The notes under the pieces are model-generated. The model made no database searches and was not told the DNA's origin. It saw only the letters and a program-made list of their open reading frames with translations. This document shows, piece by piece, positions 36,331-46,400 of a stretch of DNA of 64,000 bases. The translations under genes and the position numbers were made by a program. This stretch comes from Deltaproteobacteria bacterium (GTDB lineage Bacteria; Desulfobacterota; Deferrisomatia; Deferrisomatales; JACRMM01), in NCBI GenBank assembly GCA_016214985.1, contig JACRMM010000030.1, positions 216,418-280,417 of the forward strand. The letters run 5' to 3'. Each line of letters opens with the position of its first letter. The first letter of the stretch is position 1.

Positions 36331-37170
36331 CTACCGGCCGAAGTTGAGCAGCCGTTGGAGGAAGGAGAGGGGAGGAGGTGTCGAGGGCACCGGGGAGTCG
36401 GCTGGGGGGTCGGCCGGACGGGGGTGGCTGCGGCGCTCCTCGGTGCGCACCACGACGGCGGTGGAGTTGTCGGTGGTTCCCAGGCGAAGCGCTGATTGAA
36501 CGAGGCTGTCCGCCGCCTCCTGGGGCGGGAGTTGCGAGGCGACTTCGAGGATCTGACGCGCGGGAACCACGCCGTGTACCCCGTCGGTCGTCAGCACGAA
36601 GGTGTCGCCGTGGCGCAGCTCTCCGTCGCCGACGTCTGGCGTGACCGAGGGATCGACGCCCACGGCCCGGGTGATGACGTTTCGGTCCGGCTGGCTGGCC
36701 GCGTCCTCCGGGCGAATGAGGCCCGCGTCGACGCGGGCCTGGACGAGGGAGTGGTCCTTGGTAATTTGGGCGAGCTCCCCGCCGCGGATCCGGTAGGCCC
36801 GGGAGTCGCCGGCGTGGGCCACGTGGTAGTGCTCGTCGTCGAAGACGACGAGCACGAGCGTGGTGCCCATGCCCCGAAGCTCAGGGGTCGCCTGCGCCTT
36901 CTGGAGGATCCAGCGGTTGACGTCTTCGAACACGCGCACGAGCATCAAGGGGAGCGAGCCGACCCGGCGGGCCTCGGGGAGATCACGGCGCAGGAGCCAA
37001 TCGGTGAGGTCGATCGCCATCCGGCTGGCCTCGGCTCCCCCGGCGGCGCCCCCCATGCCGTCGGCGATCACGGCGTAGCCCAGCCCGGCATCGACCCGTG
37101 CCGAGTCCTGGTTGTTGTGCCGCGGTCCCTGGTGGGTGCTCTGGGCCGTGTGGAGCAGCATGGCGGCCAC
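36331..37170 (-). CDS. PP2C-type serine/threonine phosphatase, T6SS-linked
   Basis: 279 residues with all PP2C motifs: HNNQDSARVD, YAVIADGMGGAAGG, VAHAGDSRAYRIR, FVLTTDGVHG and TTDNSTAVVV (metal-binding aspartates present). A proline-rich tail with a short hydrophobic end follows. It is divergent from the T6SS genes that start at 37413, and PppA-type phosphatases that reverse threonine phosphorylation of FHA proteins are standard T6SS regulators. A cognate active kinase is not seen here. The ATG at 37161 is an alternative start. Confidence 0.85.
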   Translation of the reverse strand: MAAMLLHTAQSTHQGPRHNNQDSARVDAGLGYAVIADGMGGAAGGAEASRMAIDLTDWLLRRDLPEARRVGSLPLMLVRVFEDVNRWILQKAQATPELRGMGTTLVLVVFDDEHYHVAHAGDSRAYRIRGGELAQITKDHSLVQARVDAGLIRPEDAASQPDRNVITRAVGVDPSVTPDVGDGELRHGDTFVLTTDGVHGVVPARQILEVASQLPPQEAADSLVQSALRLGTTDNSTAVVVRTEERRSHPRPADPPADSPVPSTPPPLSFLQRLLNFGR

Positions 37171-37412
37171 TATAGCACACTTCGGACCGTACCCAACGGG
37201 GAGCGTGGCCCCCTGGAGCGACGGGGTTCGGCGCGCGATTGCCCCTGACCCGAAAACCGGCTATATATCGCGTTGCATCGCGTTGGGGCGGGCTCGATAC
37301 GAGTCCCCCTCCCCGGAGCGCGGCGGACCGTGAGGGCCGCGCGACTCCGGAGGGCGCTCTCCGAAGCTCTCGGAGGGGCCCGGCGCCCGCAGCACAGCAG
37401 GTGGCGAGGGCC

Positions 37413-39824
37413 ATGGACGAGCGAGCAGCCTGTTTCGGGGCGGAGGATTTCGGGGGGTACCTTTCGGGTCGCCGGAACTTCTTGCGCCTTGAGCTTTGCC
37501 TTCGGCAGCCTGAGGGCCCCGGCTTCGAGGCGTCGCCAGACCCCTTCGTGCGGGTCGTGAGCTCGAGCCGCCTGGGGGAGCTCTATCTCACCCGGCTGCG
37601 CTCCTGCGATGGCGCCCTGGACCGATTCACCACGCTGAAGCTCCTGGGGGATGCGAGGCGGCCGCAGGCCGGCGGCACCGCGGACCCCAATCCGGTGCAG
37701 AATCGGCTCTTCCTCGAGGAGTACCGCTCGCTGCGCCTGCTCAAGGAGGGCGACCCGGACCCGCTCCTGCGCCTGACCCCCTTCGACCTCAAGACCGACG
37801 GCGGGGTCGATCTGACGCGCCTCGCGCCGCTCACCTTCTGCAAACGCCGCCGGCTCTTCTTCAACCCCCGGTGTTCCCGGTGTGGCCAGGTCCTGCGCGA
37901 CTGCCGCGACGATGACGTGCTGCTGCGGTTCGGGCTCAAGTCCTACGCGGCGTCGAGCGCGCGCTACCTGTGCTGCCACTCCTGCGTGCGCGACGGCGCC
38001 GGGTTCCAGGGGGGCGCCAAGCGCTTCTTCACCCGGTCGCCGGACGACGCCGACCGGTCGGTGGAGGTCCTGGGAGATGAGCTGGATCTCGTGGCCGCCT
38101 TCGGAGAGCTCGTCGCCCAGGGTCCCTCGGGCATCACGGAGTTCCCCTGCGCCCAGTGTGCCTCCTCGGCCACCTGCTATCCCCAGGACCCTCGCAAGGG
38201 CGCGGAGGCGCAGCGGCTGCTCGTCCCGTTCTCCTTCCACGACTTCTGCGCCTTCGTTCACGAGTTCCTCCCCCTGCGCTTCGATGAGGGGTGCGACCTG
38301 GTGGGAGGCCGCCGTTGGGACGACGCGGCGCTCCCGCCGGAGCAGGCCCAGGCTGTCCGGGAGCTGGCGTCGAAACCGCTGCGGCTCTTCTTCGAGGGGG
38401 ACCTCCACGGCCGCGAGGCGCTGGAGATCTTCCTCCTGAAGTTGTCGCTGGCGGGCGAGCTGTGCCGGGGTGTCCTGGCCCTGCAGCGCCGATTCGGTAC
38501 CCCGCACCTGAACCTTCGGCCGGAGAACGTGTGGGTGGGGCTCACGCCGGGAGGCGGCCCGATCCCAGGGTTCTGGAGCCTGCGCGTGCGCGTCGGTCCC
38601 CCGGACCATCCGGTCCCGGTCCCGGGCTCCACGGAGGGCGGCGGGACGCACCCGCCGGCGTTCCGGGCCCCCGACGCTCCCCATCCGATCTACGCCCCGC
38701 CGGCCGGTGCGGGGCGGGCCGTGGGTGCGGAGTTCGACCTCTATGGCGTGGGGATGCTCCTGATGCGGGCGCTCGTGGGCAACCGCTTCCAGGATCCGGA
38801 ACGCCTGTCGCAGGTGGTCGGAGGCGCGCTCTTCGCGGCCTCGAGGGCGGGGCGCGTGGACGCCGAGACCGTGCTCGGAGCGCTGCCCGCGAGCGTGTGG
38901 GATCCAGGAAACGTGGTGTATGAACCGCGCGCCGGGGGGGGCGACTCGCTTCCCGCGGGTCTCTGGCGGCGCGCCCTGCTGGTTCCCCTGGGTCTCGTAG
39001 CGGCCGCTGGGCAGGCCGACGACTACGGCGGGCTGGAGCACGCCGTGGGAGAGCTGGAGCGGCTCCGCGACGAGGTCCGGCGCGCGCTCTTCTTGGAGCC
39101 GCCCGGCGCCGAGGCCGAGATCGGAGCGGTGCTCGGAGAGCTGATCGACGATCCTGCGTGGCTGGCCGCGGTGGAGGCGGGGCGGGCGCCACGGGTCGAG
39201 CTGCCGCCCCGGCTGGAGCCGATCGACTCCGATCGGGTGCCTTCCGCGCTTCCGCCGGAGGAGGACTCCGAGGACACGGTCGTCCTGGGCCGGGGCGCCG
39301 CCGCAGCGGCTCGGGAAATTCCCCCGGCACCCGCGGCGCCGCCGCTTCCGAAGGGGGAAGACTTCGAGGCGACGGTGGTCCTGGGCCGGGGCGCCGCTGC
39401 GGCGGCCCGGGGGACGCCCCCGGCACCCATCGCGCCGCCGCCTTCGAAGGGGGAAGACTTCGAGGCGACGGTGGTCCTGGGCCGGGGCGCCGCCGCAGCG
39501 GCCCGGGGGACGCCCCCGGCACCCGCCGCACCGCCGCCTTCGAAGGGGGAAGACTTCGAGGCGACGGTGGTCCTGGGCCGGGGCGCCGCCGCAGCGGCCC
39601 GGGGGGCGCCCCCGGCACCCGCCGCTCCGGCCGCCCCGGCGCCGCCGGGCGAGAACTTCGAAGCCACGGTGATCCTGGGCCGCGGGGCGCGCGTGCCTCC
39701 CCCCGCCGCCGCGCCGGCGGTAGGAGCGGGCGAGCCTTCGCCGGACGCGGAGCCGAGTGACCCGGACGAGACCGTGATCCTTCCGGCTGGCTCGCCGCGC
39801 CCGAAAGGGAGCGGCGAGCGGTGA
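37413..39824 (+). CDS. T6SS-associated pseudokinase-like scaffold with TVVL repeats
   Basis: 803 residues, not matched to a named family. The N-terminal third holds Cys clusters (CSRCGQVLRDC, CCHSC, CAQCASSATC, about residues 154-255) suggesting zinc. At about residue 365 HLNLRPENVWVGL resembles a kinase catalytic loop (HRDLKPEN) with Asp replaced by Asn. FRAPDAPH and EFDLYGVGMLLMRALVG resemble the APE and DxYxxG motifs, so this is probably a catalytically dead kinase fold. The C-terminal 180 residues are tandem TV(V/I)L repeats. It opens the T6SS operon and overlaps the next gene as GTGA. The ATG at 37413 is chosen; the frame is open further upstream. Confidence 0.7.
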   Translation: MDERAACFGAEDFGGYLSGRRNFLRLELCLRQPEGPGFEASPDPFVRVVSSSRLGELYLTRLRSCDGALDRFTTLKLLGDARRPQAGGTADPNPVQNRLFLEEYRSLRLLKEGDPDPLLRLTPFDLKTDGGVDLTRLAPLTFCKRRRLFFNPRCSRCGQVLRDCRDDDVLLRFGLKSYAASSARYLCCHSCVRDGAGFQGGAKRFFTRSPDDADRSVEVLGDELDLVAAFGELVAQGPSGITEFPCAQCASSATCYPQDPRKGAEAQRLLVPFSFHDFCAFVHEFLPLRFDEGCDLVGGRRWDDAALPPEQAQAVRELASKPLRLFFEGDLHGREALEIFLLKLSLAGELCRGVLALQRRFGTPHLNLRPENVWVGLTPGGGPIPGFWSLRVRVGPPDHPVPVPGSTEGGGTHPPAFRAPDAPHPIYAPPAGAGRAVGAEFDLYGVGMLLMRALVGNRFQDPERLSQVVGGALFAASRAGRVDAETVLGALPASVWDPGNVVYEPRAGGGDSLPAGLWRRALLVPLGLVAAAGQADDYGGLEHAVGELERLRDEVRRALFLEPPGAEAEIGAVLGELIDDPAWLAAVEAGRAPRVELPPRLEPIDSDRVPSALPPEEDSEDTVVLGRGAAAAAREIPPAPAAPPLPKGEDFEATVVLGRGAAAAARGTPPAPIAPPPSKGEDFEATVVLGRGAAAAARGTPPAPAAPPPSKGEDFEATVVLGRGAAAAARGAPPAPAAPAAPAPPGENFEATVILGRGARVPPPAAAPAVGAGEPSPDAEPSDPDETVILPAGSPRPKGSGER
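39256..39792 (+). repeat. Tandem 96-bp repeat coding for TVVLGRG motifs
   Basis: Equivalent bases occur at 39265, 39361, 39457 and 39553 (exact 96-bp period), then at 39655 (102 bp), with a last partial unit ending TVILPAG. Each 32-residue unit reads acidic-x-x-ATVVLGRGAAAAAR followed by a proline/alanine linker. The copies are near-identical in DNA, pointing to recent expansion. Confidence 0.9.
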
Positions 39825-40576
39825 GTGGTCCGGCGGCGTCGGCCCCGGAGCTCGACCAGCTCGCCGAGGGGCTTCGCCGCGCGCACGAGCGGGCGGCGGG
39901 CCTGCCCGCGGAAGAGCGGCGCGAGGTCCTTCGGCTCTGGCTCGCCCACCGGCTCGGTGGCAGAAACGGCGACGAGGTGCGCCGCAGCCTCGCGGCCCTG
40001 ACGGCGCTCCTGGGGGGCGCCCCGGTGGCAGAGGCCGGGCCGCCGCCCGAGCCGGTCGAGCCCCGGCGGGTCGCGGCGAGCCCCGAACCGACCCGGCCCC
40101 AGGTGGCGAGTCGGGACGGCGAGGTGCTGAACCGGTTTCTCCAGGCCTACTGGGGCGACGCCCAGGCCGCTGCGATCCCGGGCGCCGACCGGGCCGACCG
40201 GGCGTCGGCGGCGCTCGAGGAGCTGACCGGGCGGTTGTGGGACCTGGCCGGGTCGGACGGGCCCGACGCACCCCTCTCGGAAGCCCTGGATCGTATCGCG
40301 GGGCGCCTGGCCGGGATCGATGCTGCGCTTCGCGCCGCGGCCAAGGAGTCCTTCGACCGATTATTCGAGGCGTTCAGCCCGACTGCGATCGAGGCGCAGG
40401 TGGGGCGCAAAGGGATGCGGCTCGGCCCTTTCCTCAAGTCCGGCGCGTATGAGGCTTGGGTCGAGAAATTCGGCCAGCTGGAGGCCTACCACCGTGCCGG
40501 GCGACTGGTGGCGGACTTTCGGGCGCTCTTTCAGCGGCACGTGAAGGCGGATAGGGAGGAGAAGGTGGCGTCATGA
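39821..40576 (+). CDS. T6SS protein resembling the TagH C-terminal domain, without FHA
   Basis: 251 residues. The C-terminal part (LRAAAKESFDRLFEAFSPTA, AYEAWVEKFGQLEAYHRA, ADFRALFQRHVKA) resembles the helical C-terminal domain of TagH-type FHA proteins, which ends in a Trp..(F/Y)..L pattern and an FxxLF..F segment. The FHA domain itself is absent. Both ends overlap neighbours (GTGA at 39821, ATGA at 40573). The role may be structural, in the phosphothreonine control module. The family assignment is a by-eye similarity. Confidence 0.5.
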   Translation: MSGPAASAPELDQLAEGLRRAHERAAGLPAEERREVLRLWLAHRLGGRNGDEVRRSLAALTALLGGAPVAEAGPPPEPVEPRRVAASPEPTRPQVASRDGEVLNRFLQAYWGDAQAAAIPGADRADRASAALEELTGRLWDLAGSDGPDAPLSEALDRIAGRLAGIDAALRAAAKESFDRLFEAFSPTAIEAQVGRKGMRLGPFLKSGAYEAWVEKFGQLEAYHRAGRLVADFRALFQRHVKADREEKVAS

Positions 40577-41187
40577 AGAAACGACTCGCAGTGCGCAGGG
40601 GAATCGTGGGGATGGTGGCCGCAACCTGTCTGGGGTGTGCGGCGGGTGGGGCCCCTGTGGCCTCGGGGCCGGCGGCGGCGCCAGGGGCGGCGCAGGCCGG
40701 CCGGGCCGCGGCGGACGCGGCTGCCGAGGCGGCCCGGGCGGCCCCGGCGGAGAGGAAGACGGTCGACGACTTCACCGGAGATGTCGTGGTGGTCCAGGTG
40801 GGCGCGTCCCGGGATCTCAACAAGTTCAACAATCAGCCCCACACGGTCGTGCTGGTCCTGTACCAGCTCTCGGAGCCAAGCGTCTTTCGCCAGATGCTCG
40901 AGAGCCCGGAGGGCCGGGCGAAGCTTCTGGAGGCAGAGGCCTTTGACCCCACGGTCCTGTCCCGGCGCCGGATCATCGTGCAGCCGGGCGAGGCCCAGGA
41001 CGTGGTGCTCGACCGAATGGCCAACGCCCGGTACCTTGCTGCGGTCGGCGGCTTCTACAGCTCCGATCTTCAGAGCTCGGGTCGCGTGGTTCCCGTGACG
41101 GCCGAGAAGTCCGGGATCCTGTTCTTCTCCAAGCCGAAGCCGCAACTGATCCGGCTGGAGCTCGGGAAGAGCGGGTTCGAGCCGTGA
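40573..41187 (+). CDS. tssJ: T6SS outer-membrane lipoprotein TssJ
   Basis: 204 residues with a lipoprotein signal (lipobox CLGC, Cys22), an Ala-rich linker, then the TssJ beta-sandwich: ASRDLNKFNNQPHTVVLVLY with QLSEPSVFRQML, and IIVQPGEAQDVVLDRMANAR. TssJ anchors the TssLM complex to the outer membrane. The linker is longer than in short TssJ proteins (about 180 residues). The ATG overlaps the previous stop. Confidence 0.9.
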   Translation: MKKRLAVRRGIVGMVAATCLGCAAGGAPVASGPAAAPGAAQAGRAAADAAAEAARAAPAERKTVDDFTGDVVVVQVGASRDLNKFNNQPHTVVLVLYQLSEPSVFRQMLESPEGRAKLLEAEAFDPTVLSRRRIIVQPGEAQDVVLDRMANARYLAAVGGFYSSDLQSSGRVVPVTAEKSGILFFSKPKPQLIRLELGKSGFEP

Positions 41188-41317
41188 GTGCCGCGGGCTC
41201 ACGACCGGCGGCGGCAGGGGCAGCCGGCTCGGGGCCCTAGGACGGTGCGGAGCGGCGGGGAGATCCCCACGCAGACGGAAGGCGGCCCGGCTCGGTACGG
41301 GCGGAAAGGGACCTCGG

Positions 41318-42709
41318 ATGGAGTGTTCGAAGCAGGTCTACTGGCACGAGGGACTCTTCCTGCGCCCCCACCACTTCCAGCAGCAGGACTTGTTCCACCA
41401 GAGCCAGATCCGAGACGTGCTGGGGGCGTGTCTTCCCTTCGCGTGGGGCGTGGTCTCCCAGGGAGTGGTGGAGGCGGCCCTCGCTAATGAGACCTTCGAG
41501 GTCGCGCGCGGCGAGTGGATCTTCCCGGACGGCACGCTGGTGCGGGCCCCGGGCAATGCGCGCCTGGCGCCGCGGCCCTTCGCCGGGCTCTGGGACGCGG
41601 CCGGTGCGCCGCTGCCCGTCTACCTGGGCTTGAAGAAGCTCGCGCCCGGGGCGCGCAACCTGGAGAGGGCCGGAGAGGGGCGTGCGGCCGAGGGCAGCCG
41701 CTTCTGGGCCTCGGAGGACCCCACGCCCACCCAGGACCTCTACGTCTCGGGCCGGGAAGAGCCGGTGTTCTTCGTGGAGTACAACCTGCGCCTGTTCTTC
41801 GGGGACGAGATCGCGCGGGCAGGCGACTACCAGTGCCTGAAGATCGCCGAGGTGCAGCGCTACGGCAACGAGATCCGGATGGCGGACGGGTTCGTGCCGC
41901 CCACCGTCTCGGTGGAGGGGTCTGCGCTGCTCGGCCGGTACTTGCGCGACGTGCGGGAGAAGCTCACGTCCCGCGCCCGGGACCTGACGCTCTACAAGCA
42001 GGACCAGCGCCGGGGCGCCGTGGACCTGGGCTCCCGGGACTTCCTGTACTTCGTCGCCCTGATGATCCTCAACCGGCAGGTTCCGGCCATCCACCACCTG
42101 ACCGAGACCCCCAAGGTCTCGCCCTGGCTGGCCTACGCGATGCTTCGCGAGACGGCAGGGGAGCTCTCGACCCTCTCCACCCGCCGCGACGCGCTCGGCC
42201 GTGGCACGGGCGCCGAGGAGGGCGAGGGTCTGCCGGCCTACCGCCACGAGGACCTGGGCACCTGCTTCCAGTCGGCCACGCGGCTCATCTTCGAGCTGCT
42301 CGACGAGCTCGTGGCCGGGCCGGACTACGTGGTCGACCTCCTCTTCGACGGCACGTACTACTATGCCGACCTGATCGGCCGCATCTTCGAGGGCAACAAC
42401 CGCTACTACCTCTCGGTGCGCACGGCCTTCGGCCAGGACGCCGTGATCAACGCCCTGCTGTCCACGTCGAAGCTCAGCTCCCGCGAGTATCTGCCCATCG
42501 TCATCGCCCGGGCGCTCCCGGGCGTCCCCCTGGAGCACCTGGCGAGCCCGCCCGCCGAGCTCCCCCGGCGCCCGGACACTCTCTATTTCGCCCTCGACCC
42601 CTCCGGGGGGGCGTGGGAAGCGGTGCGCAACGGCCTCAATGCGGCCGTCTACTTCGACAGCCCGCCGGGCGAGATCGGACTTCAGCTGATGGTGATCTAT
42701 GGAAAATGA
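41318..42709 (+). CDS. tssK: T6SS baseplate protein TssK
   Basis: 463 residues; the N-terminus VYWHEGLFLRPHHFQQQDLF is the TssK signature. YYADLIGRIFEGNNRYYLSV and the C-terminal YFALDPSGGAWEAV fit the trimeric head domain. TssK links the baseplate to the TssJLM membrane complex. It ends 11 bp inside tssL. A 130-bp gap from tssJ holds no gene. Confidence 0.93.
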   Translation: MECSKQVYWHEGLFLRPHHFQQQDLFHQSQIRDVLGACLPFAWGVVSQGVVEAALANETFEVARGEWIFPDGTLVRAPGNARLAPRPFAGLWDAAGAPLPVYLGLKKLAPGARNLERAGEGRAAEGSRFWASEDPTPTQDLYVSGREEPVFFVEYNLRLFFGDEIARAGDYQCLKIAEVQRYGNEIRMADGFVPPTVSVEGSALLGRYLRDVREKLTSRARDLTLYKQDQRRGAVDLGSRDFLYFVALMILNRQVPAIHHLTETPKVSPWLAYAMLRETAGELSTLSTRRDALGRGTGAEEGEGLPAYRHEDLGTCFQSATRLIFELLDELVAGPDYVVDLLFDGTYYYADLIGRIFEGNNRYYLSVRTAFGQDAVINALLSTSKLSSREYLPIVIARALPGVPLEHLASPPAELPRRPDTLYFALDPSGGAWEAVRNGLNAAVYFDSPPGEIGLQLMVIYGK

Positions 42710-43409
42710 ATCTGCGGTCACTCAGGGTAGGATCAGCGCCTGCTTCCTGGAACTCCTGGCCTACACCGCGCTCCTGAAGTCCACGTGTGCGCGCCGCCAG
42801 CCGCCGGTAGCGGAGGTGCGAGACACGATCCGGGAGCTCCTGAACCGCAGTGCCCAGGGGATGCGGGCGGCTGGGGTCGACCCGCGCGACTACGACGAGG
42901 CGCGCTTCGCCGTGTGCGCCTGGGTCGACGAGACGATCCTCAACATGCCGTGGACCCATCGAGAGGAGTGGCTTCGCAGCATGCTGCAGAGCGAGCTCTA
43001 CGGGACGACCCGGGCGGGCGAGGAGTTCTTCGATCGGCTCAACGCGCTTCGCTCCGACCAGAACCCGGTGCGGGAGGTGTACTACCTCTGTCTGTGCCTG
43101 GGGTTCATCGGTCGCTTCTGCACCGGCGGCGACGAGTTCCTGCTGGATCAGCTGCGCCGATCCAACCTGCGGATCCTGAGCCGGGGGGTGCTGGAGACCT
43201 CCGCGCTGGCGGGGGAGACCCTCTTCGACAACTCCTCGCAGGTGCGGCCGACCGCGGCGGGACCCGGACGCTCCGGACCCTTCTGGAGCCTGCCCCGGAT
43301 CCTCGCGCTGGTCGCGCCGCCGGTCGTCGTGATCCTGCTCTTCTTCGTCTACCGCTTCGTGCTCAATGGCGTCGTGGACAGTTTCCTCGGCCGCGTCGTG
43401 GGGAGCTAG
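42699..43409 (+). CDS. tssL: T6SS inner-membrane protein TssL (short, DotU type)
   Basis: 236 residues. The cytoplasmic hook domain (YDEARFAVCAWVDETILNMP, LYGTTRAGEEFFDRL, YLCLCLGFIGRF) is followed by one C-terminal transmembrane helix (about residues 201-224). There is no C-terminal OmpA-like peptidoglycan-binding extension, so anchoring to the wall must come from another protein. The LysM lipoprotein at 50500 is a candidate. It overlaps tssK by 11 bp. Confidence 0.92.
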   Translation: MENESAVTQGRISACFLELLAYTALLKSTCARRQPPVAEVRDTIRELLNRSAQGMRAAGVDPRDYDEARFAVCAWVDETILNMPWTHREEWLRSMLQSELYGTTRAGEEFFDRLNALRSDQNPVREVYYLCLCLGFIGRFCTGGDEFLLDQLRRSNLRILSRGVLETSALAGETLFDNSSQVRPTAAGPGRSGPFWSLPRILALVAPPVVVILLFFVYRFVLNGVVDSFLGRVVGS

Positions 43410-43412
43410 ACC

Positions 43413-46400
43413 GTGTCCGCACTCAAACAGACGTTTCAGTTCGTGATCGTCCTGTGTCTCGTTCTCCTGGCGGCGGCCGCGGTGATCCTGATCTCGCGGC
43501 TCCTGCACTGGCCGCTGGCCACCGTGGGGTGGTTCGTGGCTGCCGTGGCGCTCCTGATCGTCGCGGCCTGGTTCGGGCCCAAGCTCTGGCGCCGCTGGGC
43601 CGCGAAACGCGCGGCCGGCAAGGACCAGGGAGGCGACCGGGAGACCGTGGCGCGCCTGAAGGCCCTGCGGGAGCGATGGGCGCTGCTCCTGGGCCAGCTG
43701 AAGGCGTCGCGCGTCGGTGCCGGTGGGAAGGCCGTGGACTCCCTGCCGTGGTACCTCGTGCTCGGCGAAGCGGGAGGCGGCAAGACCACGTCGCTGCGCG
43801 CCAGTCGCCTGACGGTGTCGCTCGGCGGGGCCGGGGGAGGGGCGGAGGGGGGCGCGGCCGGTCTGGGGTGGTCGTTCCTGGAGGGCGCGATCGTGCTCGA
43901 CGCGCCGGCGTCTTACGCGCTTCCGAAGAGCGACGCGGATCGGGCCGAGTGGGGGGAGTTCCTCTCGCTCCTGGGCCGCAGCGGCCGACGGGTGCCGCTC
44001 GACGGCCTCGTCCTCGCGGTGCCGGCCGATACCCTCTTGCGCCGCAGCGAGGAGGAGCTCAAGCGCGATGCCGAGGCCCTGCGCCAGCGCCTCGACGAGG
44101 CGGTGCGACGACTCGGCGTGAAGTTCCCGGTCTACGTGCTCGTGACGAAGTGGGACCGGGTGGAGGGCATGGCCCGGTTCTTCCAGTGCCTCCCCGCCGG
44201 CACCTGGGATCAGGCCTTCGGGGCCCTCAACGACGGGGGGGCGCCGGTCGGCGCCTTCGCCGAAGGGGTCATGGACCGACTGCGGGCGCGGATGGGCGAG
44301 CTTCGGCTCGTGCTGCTCGCGGATCCCCAGCTCCGGGAGTCCCAGCGGCCCGTCACGATCTTCCCCGAGGAGGCAGCGGCCCTGGGACGACCCCTCGCCG
44401 CGTTTTTGTCTGCGCTCTTCGCCGTCGATCCCTACAGGGAGGGGCTGCCCCTTCGCGGCCTGTACTTTTCGAGCGGTCACCAGGAGGGCAAGGCCGTCTC
44501 GGGGCTCCTGTCGCGCCTGGGCTTTCCCGAGGAGGAGCTGCCGGCGCCGGCCGACAACCGGAGCTTCTTCCTCAAGGGGTTCTTCGGCCAGGTGCTGCCG
44601 CGGGATCGGGGGCTTGCGGCGCCGACCGCCCGTGCGCTGTCGTTGCGAAGCCTCACTCGAAATCTGGGGCTCACGGCCTGGGCGCTCGGCTTCGTGGTCC
44701 TCGCCGTGGTTCTCAGCGTCTCCTTCGCCTCGAATCTGAGGCGGCTGCGCGAGGTGTCTGCGCAGGTGCCGTCACGGGCCGACCTGACGGGCCGGCTGGA
44801 TGCGGACCTCCAGGTGGCGGATCGGATCCAGGCGGCGGTGGAAAAGCTTCACACCGCGAACCTCGGGTGGGGCCTGGGCAAGCACCTCCTGCCACAAGCG
44901 CGAAAGGCGGAGGAGGCGCTCGCCGCGGAGCATGACCGGCGGTTCCGCAAGGGGGTCCTCGAGCCTCTCGACCAGCGCTTTGCCGCCGGGCTGGACCAAT
45001 CCCTCGCCTCGGCTCACGCGGCGGAGCTCGCCGCGTCCGTCGACTTTCTCGCCAAGCGCATCGAGCTGATCAAGAAGGCCCAGGCCGAGCCGGGGTCCTC
45101 GAAGGCGCTCGCGCGCCTGGACCAGCCGGCCTACGGCGTGCTGCTCGGTGGCCAGGGCTCGCCGGAGCTCGCCAGTGTGTTCCAGCGCAACTACCTGGCG
45201 CACCTCTCCTGGGGCTCGGACGCGGCCTACCTCGCGTCGGAGCGCTCGGCCGAGGAGGAGTTGCTCAAGCGGGTGCTCGCCCGTCCGGGCGCGGAGCTGG
45301 ACTGGCTCGTCAACTGGGCGAACATGCAGCGCGAGCTCAAGCCCGTGCGGCTCGCCGACTTCTGGGGTGCCGAGCCTCCAGGGGCCGGGGACGCCGCGGT
45401 CGTCGAGGGTGCGTACACGCCGGAGGGCTGGGCGAAGATCAGCGAGTTCCTGCAGCGCATCACCGGGGCGTTCCCCGAGGGGAGCCCGGTCGCCGTGACG
45501 CGGGCCCGCTTCGAGGCCTCCTACCGCCGGGATTACCTCGCGCGGTGGGAGCGGTTCCTCACTGCGTTCCCCAAGGGCTACAGCGCCTGGGCCGGAAGCC
45601 GGGATCGCCAGGTGGAGATCGCGGCCCGGCTCGGCGGCCGGGACTCACCGTACACACGTCTCTGGGCGGGGGCTCCGGATGCCCTCAAGCCCATCCTGGA
45701 CCTGACGGCGCGGCGGGAGGACCTGCCGGGGTGGCTGCTGCTGGTCTACCGGTGGGATCGGCTCCGCCAGCCGGCGTATCAGGAGGCCGTGAAGCCGCGC
45801 CAGGGCGTTCTGGGGAGCCTGGCCACAAAGAGTACCGAGGTGGTGGGGCGGTTCTGGGAGAAGATCGAGGGGTCCCAGGATCAGGCGGCCACGCTGACCG
45901 AAGACGGGCGCGCGCTTCCGTTCGTGTCCGGGTACCAGGACTCCCTGGTCCGGGCGGCCGAGCGGGTGCGTTCCCCCCAAGCCTCCTATCAGCTCGCCAA
46001 GGACGTGTTCGCGGAGGCCGATCTGGGGGTCGGAGAGCCCCAGCAGCCGATCTCCCGCACCCACTGGTGTGTCAACGGCCTGCGGAGGATCCTGGGAAAG
46101 GGAGGCTCCGGCGAGGAGATCTTCTGGGAGCTCCTCTCCCGTCCGGCCGACCAGATCTGGTCTGCCGTGCTGAGCCAGGCGGCGGGGGAGATCCAGAAGG
46201 GGTGGGAGACGGACGTGCTCGCCCCCGCGCTGAGCTTGCCGCCGAAGGAGAAGAGCTTCGCGGTCTGGGGCCAGGGTGGCAAGGCGTGGGACTTCCAGAA
46301 GGGTGCGGCCGCCCCGTTTCTGACCAAGGCGCTTCGGCCCTCGGCGAAGGCGTTGTTCGGCGGCTCGATTCCGTTCTCTCGGGGCTTCCTGGACGGTTTG

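Noticed and set aside
39256..39792. CRISPR-like interpretation of the regular 96-bp repeats
   Set aside because: The period is in frame, the units are contiguous coding sequence with no unique spacers, and they encode a protein motif.
39023..39949. Minus-strand frame across the TVVL repeat region with its own Ser/Pro-rich repeats
   Set aside because: It mirrors the codon repeats of the plus-strand gene and has no ribosome site or family features.
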